A stretch of 26,771 bases of DNA from positions 1-26,771 of the forward strand of contig CAZXCQ010000049.1 in NCBI GenBank assembly GCA_964639275.1, read 5' to 3'. This DNA comes from CAZXCQ01 sp964639275 (GTDB taxonomy: Bacteria > Desulfobacterota > DSM-4660 > Desulfatiglandales > Desulfatiglandaceae). The notes under the pieces were generated by a model. That model had not been told where the DNA came from. It was given only the letters and a program-made list of their open reading frames with translations, and did not search any database. The translations under genes and the position numbers were made by a program. This document shows, in pieces, positions 1-7,250 of the stretch (position 1 is its first letter; the number at the start of each line of letters is the position of its first letter).

Positions 1-1
1 G

Positions 2-46
2 CAAAGGATCGTCGATGTGTTAAAGGAAAATGGTTTTATCAAATAA
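2..46 (+). CDS. 3' end of a truncated upstream gene (partial, unidentified)
   Basis: An open frame runs in from the left edge and encodes the last 14 residues, QRIVDVLKENGFIK, before a TAA stop at 44-46. The mixed charged and hydrophobic helix with a Gly-Phe-Ile-Lys tail looks like a genuine C-terminus, but it is too short to assign a family. It would be co-directional with the dehydrogenase at 212, with about 165 nt between them. Confidence 0.4.
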   Translation, partial: QRIVDVLKENGFIK

Positions 47-48
47 TT

Positions 49-97
49 GTAACACTTTTGAAACCCGGGCAATGGGGATTGCGGACCCCCATTGCCC
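49..97 (+). repeat. Short copy of a dispersed repeat with a perfect 11-bp hairpin
   Basis: The segment begins GTAACACTTTTGAAACCCGG and continues into a perfect inverted repeat, GGGCAATGGGG (67-77) and CCCCATTGCCC (87-97). The same outer motif order (GTAACAC, TTTGAAA, CCGGGC, ATGGGGATT) occurs on the minus strand in the right arm of the larger fold-back element ending at 9612, so the two appear to belong to one repeat family. It lies just after the partial upstream gene and before the promoter of the dehydrogenase. It could also act as a terminator, although no T-run follows. Confidence 0.55.
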
Positions 98-154
98 TCT
101 CCAAGTGCCGATTTTGAAAAAAGTGAAATTGATGCCCGATGAGGCGTTTTTGGG

Positions 155-182
155 TTGTCATTTGACAGCCTTTGGATATGAT
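155..182 (+). promoter_or_regulatory. Putative sigma-70 promoter for the dehydrogenase gene
   Basis: TTGTCA (155-160) and TATGAT (177-182) are separated by 16 bp. The predicted transcription start lies near 189, about 20 nt before the ATG at 212. A purine-rich AAAGGGGG ribosome-binding site sits at about 196-203. Confidence 0.45.
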
Positions 183-211
183 AGGACCGTCATAGAAAGG
201 GGGATAAGAAG

Positions 212-1120
212 ATGACAAAAGTGGGATTTATTGGTCTTGGCGCCATGGGAAGACCCATGGCAACAAATCTACTCAAAAAGGGGTACGCGTTAACTGTCTT
301 TGATCTCATATTCCGTGAAGGTGACGAGGAATACTGGCGCCAGTTGGGTGGGGCCATAGGGGAATCGTCAAAAGATGTGGCCCGGGGTGCAGAGGCCATC
401 ATCACGGTTCTTCCGAGCTCTGAAAATGTGAGAGAAGCGGTTCTTGGGGCATCCGGTGTTATTCACGGCGTGGAAAAGGGGGCCGTTGTGATAGACATGA
501 GTACCATAGATCCCATCACCACCAAGGAGGTCGGAGCAGCGCTCGAGGAGAAAGGTGTTGACATGATCGATGCGCCGGTCGCCAGGACCGTTAAGGCTGC
601 GGAGCAAGGAACCCTTGCGATTTTTGTTGGCGGAAAGAAGGAGGTTTTCGAGAAGTGCAAGGATCTCCTGGGTGCCATGGGCTCGGACCTATTCTATATT
701 GGTGGGCTGGGTACGGGTGAACTGGTCAAAATCATCAATAACCAGATCCTCGCCGGGACCGTGGCCCTCTTATCCGAGGCACTTGTCATGGGCGTCAAAG
801 GCGGCGTGGCCGCAGATACCTTGCTGGAGGCCCTGGGAAACGGATCGGCCAACAGTTTCGCCCTCCAGAATCACATCAAGAATGCCGTAATGAAAGGAAA
901 ATTTGAAGAGGGGGTCTTTTCGGTCGAATATATGCTAAAGGACATAGGCTTTGCACTCAAGACCGGTGCCTCTCTGAATGTTCCCCTCTTCTTCACGGGG
1001 CTCACGGCACAGTTCTACCGGCAAGGGATTGCAGCAGGCGTGGGAAAGCAGTATCATCCTGCAGTGATCAGGCCCCTTGAAGAAATGATCGGGGTGGAAG
1101 TCAGATCTGGAAAGAGGTGA
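212..1120 (+). CDS. NAD(P)-dependent beta-hydroxyacid dehydrogenase (3-hydroxyisobutyrate dehydrogenase family)
   Basis: This 302-residue cytoplasmic oxidoreductase has the normal length for its family. The N-terminal Rossmann fold shows GFIGLGAMG at residues 5-13, and the catalytic lysine of the family is K173 in VKIINNQ, with N177 following. The substrate-anion loop, usually DxPVSGG in GarR and HIBADH enzymes, reads DAPVART (120-126), with an arginine at 125. E. coli YihU (3-sulfolactaldehyde reductase) has DVPVGRT at this place, so the substrate may be a small aldehyde acid with an unusual anionic group rather than hydroxyisobutyrate. A second lysine in MLKDIGFALK matches the family C-terminal signature. 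The gene has its own promoter and points toward the convergent isomerase. Family assignment is firm; the substrate is unknown. Confidence 0.93.
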   Translation: MTKVGFIGLGAMGRPMATNLLKKGYALTVFDLIFREGDEEYWRQLGGAIGESSKDVARGAEAIITVLPSSENVREAVLGASGVIHGVEKGAVVIDMSTIDPITTKEVGAALEEKGVDMIDAPVARTVKAAEQGTLAIFVGGKKEVFEKCKDLLGAMGSDLFYIGGLGTGELVKIINNQILAGTVALLSEALVMGVKGGVAADTLLEALGNGSANSFALQNHIKNAVMKGKFEEGVFSVEYMLKDIGFALKTGASLNVPLFFTGLTAQFYRQGIAAGVGKQYHPAVIRPLEEMIGVEVRSGKR

Positions 1121-1137
1121 TTTTGACGCGAGCGATG

Positions 1138-1323
1138 CCGGATCCTGGATGCTGGATAAATCAAAAAGTAACATCTCAAGAAGTAGCGGACTGGTTCCCG
1201 GATTCCCGCTTTCTCGAGAATCAAGAAAGGTAGTCCCAGAAAGCATTTGCCCCGATTTATTGTCAAGATACATCAGAAAAGACTTTTTGAATCCGGTATC
1301 CGGTGACCAGCATCCAGTATCGG
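1138..1323. repeat. Intergenic inverted-repeat element between convergent genes
   Basis: CCGGATCCTGGATGCTGG (1138-1155) is mirrored by CCAGCATCCAGTATCGG (1307-1323), giving imperfect arms about 150 bp apart. The centre carries GGTTCCCGGATTCCCGC and CTCGAGAATC motifs, which belong to the common extragenic repeats whose minus-strand translation reads SRESGNPG. No gene is supported in this 258-bp gap. It may serve as a bidirectional transcription end between the convergent dehydrogenase and isomerase genes. Confidence 0.5.
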
Positions 1324-1378
1324 CTCAATTTTGCACCAGGGACTGTCAGGAAAACCTGACGTCAATTTCATGAGTTAT

Positions 1379-2350
1379 CTATTCAAAAAGCTTATCCCCC
1401 CTCCCCTCATAACGACCCTTAATAATGAGCGGCTTTAGATATTCGATCGTCTTTTCCATCCCATCGTCCCGGCTCATAACAACATCTTCATGCTCATAGC
1501 TCAGGACGTAGTCATAATTGACCAGCCTCATTTCAGTCAACACTCGCTTCCAGGGCACAGAACCCCACCCCGGGATTCTGAATCGGAACCCTCGATCGAT
1601 TCGGCTCCATTTTCCCGTGGATTGAAGGCCTGAACGGCGCACATTGTGCTCCACGATTTCTCCATCTTTTGCGTGTGCATGATAAATCCTGTCACCAAGT
1701 TCTTGAACAAAAATGACAGGGTCGATCCCCTGAATAACTATATTAGCGGGATCAAAGTTAAAACCCCATTCTTTTCTTCCCCCCATCAATTCCACACTCT
1801 TTAGGGCCGTCTCCACGTTGTAAACATACTCGTTTGGGTGGGGTTCATGGGCAAACTTGACCCCCTCCTTTTCGAAAGTGTCCAGAATTTCACCCCACCG
1901 TTCCACAAAGTCTTTTGCCATCTCATCCCATCCCTCTGCGTAGGGCCAGGGAAACCACCGTGCAAAATTCTCGCAACCTATAAATCCGCACACCACCGGG
2001 ACATCCAAGGCAGCCGCAGCCCTTGCGGTCTTTTTCATCCGCTCGATCCCAAATTTGATTTTCTCAGCAGTCGTTCCCTTGAAAAAGGCATCCGTATCTT
2101 TCGTGTGAGGACCCAGGACCAACTGGCCTTCGGTATGGTTGCTCAGGGCAGAAATGGTAAGGTTGTATTTTCTTACCAGGTCTTTGATCCTCTTGGCATG
2201 ATTGCGAACAAGCACCTCGTCAACATCAATGTGTCCATTACCGGAGAAAGCCGGAAGCTCTACGGCCTCATATCCATTTTCGTTCATCTTCTTCAGAACT
2301 GATTCAAGGTCATGATCCATAAAGTTGGCGCTAAACATCCCTATTCTCAT
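1379..2350 (-). CDS. Sugar phosphate isomerase/epimerase (xylose-isomerase-like TIM barrel, AP endonuclease 2 family)
   Basis: This 323-residue protein has the TIM-barrel pattern of the family that includes IolE, IolI and UlaE. Probable divalent-metal ligands occur in order: E169 (AHEPHPNE), D200 (FNFDPANI), H226 (HAHAKD) and E286 (SYEHED). The barrel starts with MRIGMFSANF and strand-helix repeats such as GYEAVELPAF. It lies 20 nt downstream of the Gfo/Idh/MocA gene on the same strand, so the two are very likely co-transcribed. Such pairs oxidise a sugar and then isomerise, epimerise or eliminate from the keto product. The DgpA/DgpC C-glycoside system uses these two folds, but no DgpB-like small partner is present. 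The specific substrate cannot be read from the sequence. Confidence 0.9.
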   Translation of the reverse strand: MRIGMFSANFMDHDLESVLKKMNENGYEAVELPAFSGNGHIDVDEVLVRNHAKRIKDLVRKYNLTISALSNHTEGQLVLGPHTKDTDAFFKGTTAEKIKFGIERMKKTARAAAALDVPVVCGFIGCENFARWFPWPYAEGWDEMAKDFVERWGEILDTFEKEGVKFAHEPHPNEYVYNVETALKSVELMGGRKEWGFNFDPANIVIQGIDPVIFVQELGDRIYHAHAKDGEIVEHNVRRSGLQSTGKWSRIDRGFRFRIPGWGSVPWKRVLTEMRLVNYDYVLSYEHEDVVMSRDDGMEKTIEYLKPLIIKGRYEGRGDKLFE

Positions 2351-2370
2351 TTTTTTCCTCCCATGCCTGC

Positions 2371-3558
2371 CTAAAGTTCCACAGTAACCCAGCCTCGCTC
2401 TTTCTCCGAACGCTGCAAGGCATCTAAGACCAGCTGGACCTTTAGACCATCTTCAAAGGTCGCTCCCAAAGGCGCGACATCCAGATCATTTACAACGCAA
2501 TTGACAAAATGGAAAATTGTATGGCAGTGATGATGTTCCCATCCCAGCATATGACCGGGCGGCCACCAGTGCTTGATAAAATCGTGCACGTCAGCCTCGG
2601 TAACCAGAATGGTCCGGAACCCCTGAACCTCCAAGGGATCATCCAGGGAAAAAAACTGTAAGAGGTTGTTTTGAGTCAGCTCGAACTGGATGGCCCCGCG
2701 GCTTCCATAAATCTCGACTTGCCATAGTGACTTTCTGCCGGTGGCAAACCGACTGGCTTCAATGCTCCCCAATGCTCCGTTATTAAACCGAAACATGCCC
2801 AACGATGCATCGTCTACTGTCACAGCACGCCTTTCCTCTCCTGCCTTTCCGGAAAGCCCGGAAACCGCCAGAGGAACCGGGCGCTCTTTGATAAAGGTCT
2901 CCGTCACACCACAAACCTGGGTGATCTCGAGGCCTGTGAGAAAGCGAGCCATATCGATGCTATGGGCATTGAGGTCCCCCAGGGCGCCCGAGCCGGCCGT
3001 TTCCTTATCCAAGCGCCATGCCAGAGGGAAATTGGGGTCCACCAGCCAGTCCTGGAGAAAGGCTGCACGGAAGTGGTAGATTTCCCCTATCTTGCCTTCT
3101 TGAATAAGACGTCTTCCCAGGAGTACGGCCGGGGAGAACCGATTACTAAAAGCGACCATACTCTTGATCCCGTCCCTTTTGACCTTGCTGGCGGTCTCCA
3201 CCATTAGCCTCGCCTCATCTACATCCAGCGCGAGCGGTTTCTCAACGATAGTATGTTTCCCAGCCTCCAGAGCGGCAATACACGGTTCCTTATGGATGTT
3301 ATTGGGCCCATTGTTATCAAGAAGTTGGATCTCCGGATCCGCTATTAAACTCTTCCAATCCGTGGTCCCATACTGGTAGCCAAATCTTTCGGCAGCCTCC
3401 TTTACCGCTTTTTCATTCCTACCACAGACTCCCTTCAAAACCGGGATGGCAGGAGGAGGGTAAAAAATGTATGGTAGTTTCTTGTATGCGTTTGTATGTG
3501 CCTTCCCCATAAAGGCATAGCCCAGCATTCCGATACCTATCTTCCTGGTTTCGCTCAT
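2371..3558 (-). CDS. Gfo/Idh/MocA family NAD(P)-dependent oxidoreductase
   Basis: This is a 395-residue sugar or inositol dehydrogenase-type enzyme. The N-terminal nucleotide-binding fold has GIGMLGYAFMGKAH at residues 8-21, followed by the family motifs NNGPNNIHKE and EKP (106-108) carrying the catalytic lysine. A GDLNAHSIDMARF segment matches the D-x3-H substrate-pocket signature. The frame is open up to 3693, but the start at 3558 is preferred because AGGAGGGG (3562-3569) lies just before it and homology begins there; the 45 upstream residues look non-coding. It leads a two-gene unit with the TIM-barrel isomerase and is divergent from the UlaG-type lactonase, which suggests joint control from the region between them. 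The substrate is unknown. Confidence 0.93.
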   Translation of the reverse strand: MSETRKIGIGMLGYAFMGKAHTNAYKKLPYIFYPPPAIPVLKGVCGRNEKAVKEAAERFGYQYGTTDWKSLIADPEIQLLDNNGPNNIHKEPCIAALEAGKHTIVEKPLALDVDEARLMVETASKVKRDGIKSMVAFSNRFSPAVLLGRRLIQEGKIGEIYHFRAAFLQDWLVDPNFPLAWRLDKETAGSGALGDLNAHSIDMARFLTGLEITQVCGVTETFIKERPVPLAVSGLSGKAGEERRAVTVDDASLGMFRFNNGALGSIEASRFATGRKSLWQVEIYGSRGAIQFELTQNNLLQFFSLDDPLEVQGFRTILVTEADVHDFIKHWWPPGHMLGWEHHHCHTIFHFVNCVVNDLDVAPLGATFEDGLKVQLVLDALQRSEKERGWVTVEL

Positions 3559-3966
3559 TTCCCCTCCTCTCGCCGTCATCAATGAATATGCGTCTTTTCT
3601 TTGAGTTCTTACCCTATTCGAAAAGGAATGGCCTTTTCGGCTTAACCGCTCAACGGATTGGGCCGCATCTCCTGGATCTGGATATTTTACCATACTTTAA
3701 AGAATTTAACATCATGTAAAGCGAAAAGATGAATTAACTAGCGTTGGCGAGAGAAGCCGATCGAGAATATTAGGGCCATCTCAGGATCTCGCGCGGAACA
3801 ATACAGGCTCTCTCACTGAACTATGTGACCTATAAACCAGGCCCTAACGGCGTTCAATGCAGGACCTTTACTAGAGCTCTTTTTCCTGCTATGCTTTTTT
3901 TCATCTTTTTTCCACCTGGGTGCCTCTGAAAGGACGTTAATCATTTTATGAATAAGGAGTCGGAAG
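3559..3966. promoter_or_regulatory. Divergent intergenic control region with an 8-bp inverted repeat
   Basis: These 408 bp separate the minus-strand Gfo/Idh gene from the plus-strand lactonase and contain no supported gene. TTAGGGCC (3770-3777) and GGCCCTAA (3840-3847) form a perfect inverted repeat with 62 bp between the arms. An AT-rich stretch at about 3680-3720 could hold the minus-strand promoter, although no clean -35/-10 pair was seen. AAGGAG before 3967 is the ribosome-binding site of the lactonase. The inverted repeat could be an operator or a transcript stem; neither is shown. Confidence 0.35.
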
Positions 3967-5109
3967 ATGAATTCAGAAGAAAGAATCAACTATGACGAGA
4001 TTGAAATTGTTGGCGACGGCAGGGGAACCATGCAAGGGGATTACCTCCTCAATCAGGATCGGCCCATGGACCGGACCCGCTGGCTCCTGGAATGCTTTCC
4101 GGAGTGGGGCCGCTTTCTAAACCGCCAGATCCAAGAAACCACCGTAGAAGAGGGAACGTATGCCTTGTGGTGGACAGGCGGCATGGGTTTTGTGCTCAAA
4201 TCTCCCGGAGGAGCCATCTTGTTGGTCGACAATTATGCCGGCCCGGCCCACTACACCGAATACGCCTATTGTGGTGTCTGCCGGACGAGCGGTTCGCCGA
4301 GCATTGACTGGCTGCGGCTCAATCCACAGGTTATCGATATATTTGGATTTGAAACCCTGGATGGCGTCTTTTGCAGCCATCAACACGCCGACCACACCGA
4401 TATCTATACCCTCAAGGCGGCTACCCACACGAGCAGCTGCAATTTCTATGGGCCATTGTCGGCGGTGGAGCGTATGCGCAACTTCAAGGTCCCGGAGGGG
4501 CGGATCAAGCTGGTGCGACCCGGTGAAACCTACCAGGTAAAGGATGTGGAAATTGACATATTGCCCAACTACGACCGGATCGCGACGATGACAGGCGGTC
4601 CGGGAGTCAAGGTAAAACCCGGTGTGCGCCGTCCTTACGAGGATGTGGCGGTGACATTCTTCTTTAAGGTTGGCGGTCACAATCTCTGCCATCTGGCCGA
4701 TAGCTTGTTTCAAAATGCCTATGTGACCTTTAATAAATACGACATCGATGTACTGACCTTTAATATCGGATATAATGCACCCGGCGGCACCGACAAAATG
4801 ACACCCTATGATGCCGTGCGTCTGGGTGAGGCAGTCAATGCAAAGTTGCTTCTGCCCATGCACTGGGATAACTGGGGCAACACGCTGGTTGACCCTGAAG
4901 AGGTTGTCTGGATCGCAAGGCGCCATACGCCGGACAAAAAGATCGTGATCCCGCAATGGGGCGTAAAATGGGTTTATCCCACTGAGGCCGACATCGGGAA
5001 GATGAAGTATGATGATTGGCGGGAACGCTACCAAGCGGACCAGTCCTGGGAATACGGCGAACCTGCCATCGAGGCAGCAAAGGAACGCGGGGACTTTGTA
5101 CCCTATTAG
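3967..5109 (+). CDS. UlaG-like metallo-beta-lactamase-fold hydrolase (sugar lactonase type)
   Basis: This 380-residue cytoplasmic enzyme resembles E. coli UlaG (L-ascorbate-6-phosphate lactonase, about 354 residues). Shared features, recalled from the E. coli protein, are LLECFPEWGRFLN near residues 40-51, the following GTYALWWTG block, and a C-terminal DKMTPYDAVRLGEAVNAK segment. The metal site is H138-x-H140-x-D142-H143 (SHQHADH), with a further probable ligand in HLADS and a histidine in LPMHWDNW. The expected chemistry is hydrolysis of a sugar lactone or a related cyclic ester. A strong AAGGAG site precedes the ATG. Its neighbours, a Gfo/Idh dehydrogenase and an isomerase divergently, support a role in sugar-acid breakdown. 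The cysteine-containing insert YCGVCRTSG near 101-109 differs from what I recall of UlaG, so the exact substrate is open. Confidence 0.88.
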   Translation: MNSEERINYDEIEIVGDGRGTMQGDYLLNQDRPMDRTRWLLECFPEWGRFLNRQIQETTVEEGTYALWWTGGMGFVLKSPGGAILLVDNYAGPAHYTEYAYCGVCRTSGSPSIDWLRLNPQVIDIFGFETLDGVFCSHQHADHTDIYTLKAATHTSSCNFYGPLSAVERMRNFKVPEGRIKLVRPGETYQVKDVEIDILPNYDRIATMTGGPGVKVKPGVRRPYEDVAVTFFFKVGGHNLCHLADSLFQNAYVTFNKYDIDVLTFNIGYNAPGGTDKMTPYDAVRLGEAVNAKLLLPMHWDNWGNTLVDPEEVVWIARRHTPDKKIVIPQWGVKWVYPTEADIGKMKYDDWRERYQADQSWEYGEPAIEAAKERGDFVPY

Positions 5110-5122
5110 GCCGGGTTCCCGC

Positions 5123-5151
5123 TTGACATACAGGGGCGTTCTCCCTATATT
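5123..5151 (+). promoter_or_regulatory. Near-consensus sigma-70 promoter for the corrinoid protein operon
   Basis: TTGACA (5123-5128) is a perfect -35 box, followed by exactly 17 bp and TATATT (5146-5151). The predicted start near 5158 leaves a leader of about 90 nt before the ATG at 5247. It implies that the corrinoid/UroD pair is transcribed independently of the upstream lactonase. Confidence 0.65.
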
Positions 5152-5246
5152 CCGGCCCCAAGAAGGAAGCCCTTATTTCCCATTGCACCTGATGCTTCTT
5201 ATATGGAGAACGAGCGGGTGTGACATAGATTTCATGAGGGGGAGCC

Positions 5247-5882
5247 ATGTCTGACCTTGAGAAAATTACCGAGGCCCTCTTGAAGCTGGACGTCTCCGGA
5301 ACCTCTGATTTGACCATGGGGGCCCTTGAAGATGGCGTACAAGCGATAGAGATTCTGAATCACGGGCTTTTGCCTGGGATAGAAATTATCGGCGAGAAGT
5401 TTCGTAGCGGAGAGATCTTTCTACCGGAGCTGATTCTTGCCGGAAGGGCCATGAAGGCGGCAATTTCCCATATAAAGCCGGCCTTTAAAAAGAAAGGGGT
5501 AACCATCCGAGGCACCGTTGCCATTGGGACGGTCCAGGATGACATCCATGACATCGGCAAGAATCTGGTCCTTATGATGCTCGAAGGCGAAGGCTGGGAT
5601 GTGGTGGACCTGGGTGTCGATGTCGCCCCAGAGCAATTCTGTTCTTTTGTAAGGGAAAACAGCCTGGATATCCTTGGGCTGTCCGCACTCCTGACCACCA
5701 CCATGCCAAGGCTAAAGGAGACCATCGATGCCCTTAAGACGGCGGGGTTGAGAGAAAAGGTCAAGATCATGGTCGGGGGTGCCCTTGTCACTCAAAATAC
5801 TGCTGATGAATGTGGAGCGGACGGATTTGCCCCGAATGCCGTTGAGGCAGTGGCCCTGGCCAATCAACTCGTAAAGCCCTAA
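5247..5882 (+). CDS. Corrinoid-binding methyltransferase protein (MtaC/MtbC/MttC-like, B12-binding)
   Basis: This 211-residue protein has the normal length for a methyl-carrying corrinoid protein. An N-terminal helical cap (about 1-88) is followed by a Rossmann-like cobalamin domain. The base-off signature is D99-I-H101-D-I-G104, with H101 as the lower cobalt ligand, and then S146-A-L148 and G177-G178 contact the nucleotide tail. It carries a methyl group between a substrate methyltransferase and an acceptor methyltransferase. A GAGGGGGA ribosome-binding site precedes the ATG. The next gene encodes a UroD-family protein, the usual partner fold. No MtrH-type tetrahydrofolate methyltransferase and no RamA-type reductive activator lies in the window, so those steps must be encoded elsewhere. 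The methyl donor is unknown. Confidence 0.93.
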   Translation: MSDLEKITEALLKLDVSGTSDLTMGALEDGVQAIEILNHGLLPGIEIIGEKFRSGEIFLPELILAGRAMKAAISHIKPAFKKKGVTIRGTVAIGTVQDDIHDIGKNLVLMMLEGEGWDVVDLGVDVAPEQFCSFVRENSLDILGLSALLTTTMPRLKETIDALKTAGLREKVKIMVGGALVTQNTADECGADGFAPNAVEAVALANQLVKP

Positions 5883-5977
5883 GGACTAATCGCAACAGTT
5901 CACCTTAGAAATAAAAACCTATCCTGTCAGTCCTGTTAAAAATGGATTAAATACTGCCAACAATCGAGGGCATGGAA

Positions 5978-7030
5978 ATGGCAAAACTCAGTGGAAGAGA
6001 ACGGATACTGACTGCCCTGCGGCGCCAGCAACCCGATGTGGTGCCCCACATGGAGCTCTGGCTAAATCCGAGCGTGGCCGAAAAGATTCTTCCGGGCGGC
6101 TCGATCGAAGATGTGACCGAATACTTGGACATCGATGGCATTGCCTACTATACGGTCTCCATGGAAGAATATGAAGTCCTTGACCCATCCAAAAAGATCA
6201 TCCGAGACAAGTGGGGCGTCATCAAACGCGACACGGGCCAGACCACGCCCCATCCCATCGAACCACCCATCAAATCGGAAAAGGACCTGGAATCCTATAC
6301 CCCGCCAGATCCCAATGACCTCTCCAGATATGAGCCCTTGAAGAGAATGGTGGATCGATTTAAGGGGGAAAGGGCGGTTGTTGCGATCGTTGAACAACCC
6401 TTTATGCGGGTGAACGAGATCCGGGGGGCCGAAGATCACTTTGTTGACATGATCGTCAATCCAGACCTGATACTCCAGCTCAATGCCATGGTTGTTAAAC
6501 ATCATCTCCAGGTACTCAAAAATTTTATCGAGATCGGGGCGGACATCATCTGTTTTTCAGGGGATTATGCCACAAAAGACAGCCTTATGGCATCTCCGGA
6601 GCATCTGAAAAAGTTTGGAATAGAGCCGCTGGGGCAACTCGCTGCCTTTGCCCACAGGGAGGGATTGCCCTGCATCCTGCATTCCGATGGAAACATTATG
6701 CCCATCATGGAAATGCTTCTCGGAACCGGAGGCATCGACGGGCTTCACCCGATCGATCCCACTGCCGGCCTGGATATCGGTGATGTAAAGGAAAAATACG
6801 GAGACCGCGTCTGTCTGATCGGAAGTATCGATTGTGGCCCTTTGATGATATGGGGGACAGAGGAGGAGGTGCGCCGGGCCGTCAAGGAGAACATACGGAA
6901 GGCCGGGAAGGGGGGTGGCCTCATCGCCGCATCCAGCCATTCCATTCAATCAAAGACAAAGCCAGAAAACTATGTGGAGATGGTCAAGGCCATCAGGGAA
7001 TATGGTAGATATCCCCTATCACTGGACTGA
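5978..7030 (+). CDS. Uroporphyrinogen decarboxylase (UroD/MtaA) family protein, likely corrinoid-dependent methyltransferase
   Basis: This 350-residue protein has the UroD/MtaA TIM-barrel fold. An ATG also exists at 5972, but GAGGG (5966-5970) is 1 nt from it and 7 nt from the ATG at 5978, so the second is chosen. In methyltransferases such as MtaA, zinc is held by H-x-C and a later cysteine. Here the first site reads H235-S-D237-G-N, and the later one falls in ASSHS (318-322) without a cysteine, so the classical thiol-activating zinc site is altered. C286 (SIDCG) is a possible replacement. A true UroD is unlikely because the gene follows the corrinoid protein by 95 nt and no other haem genes are nearby. 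It probably transfers methyl groups to or from the neighbouring corrinoid protein; donor and acceptor are unknown. Confidence 0.88.
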   Translation: MAKLSGRERILTALRRQQPDVVPHMELWLNPSVAEKILPGGSIEDVTEYLDIDGIAYYTVSMEEYEVLDPSKKIIRDKWGVIKRDTGQTTPHPIEPPIKSEKDLESYTPPDPNDLSRYEPLKRMVDRFKGERAVVAIVEQPFMRVNEIRGAEDHFVDMIVNPDLILQLNAMVVKHHLQVLKNFIEIGADIICFSGDYATKDSLMASPEHLKKFGIEPLGQLAAFAHREGLPCILHSDGNIMPIMEMLLGTGGIDGLHPIDPTAGLDIGDVKEKYGDRVCLIGSIDCGPLMIWGTEEEVRRAVKENIRKAGKGGGLIAASSHSIQSKTKPENYVEMVKAIREYGRYPLSLD

Positions 7031-7157
7031 AAGAACTGAGACACCCCCGGTTCCGATCATGCCACCCTCTCCTTCTCAGTACCCATGGAACCTCTGAACC
7101 ATGAAAAGGCATCTTCCTCCCTGTTCCTCCGAAAAAACAGATTTCCTTGCCTCTGGG

Positions 7158-7186
7158 TTGCCAGTTTTAGTATCAATTCATTATAA
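7158..7186 (+). promoter_or_regulatory. Putative sigma-70 promoter for the DJ-1/PfpI gene
   Basis: TTGCCA (7158-7163), 17 bp of spacer and TTATAA (7181-7186) lie about 65 nt upstream of the ATG at 7251. The surrounding sequence is markedly more AT-rich than the adjacent genes. Confidence 0.45.
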
Positions 7187-7250
7187 GAAGGGCGATATAA
7201 GGTAAATTTTCTGTATATCCAGACTATTGGTCCGTGGTTGAGAGAAGAAA

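Noticed and set aside
1149..1373. Plus-strand frame of 74 codons between the convergent genes
   Set aside because: It runs through an extragenic repeat (CCGGATTCCCGC motifs) and shows no coding character or ribosome-binding site.
3559..3693. N-terminal extension of the Gfo/Idh dehydrogenase by 45 residues
   Set aside because: The internal ATG at 3558 has a strong AGGAGGGG site and the family fold begins there; the extension is low-complexity and unrelated to the family.
4117..5034. Long open frame (305 codons) on the minus strand opposite the UlaG-like gene
   Set aside because: It is an antisense shadow of a clearly conserved gene; its product has no recognisable pattern and no ribosome-binding site.
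5978..7030. Genuine uroporphyrinogen decarboxylase of haem biosynthesis
   Set aside because: The pairing with a corrinoid protein and absence of other haem genes favour a methyltransferase role; the fold alone does not decide it.
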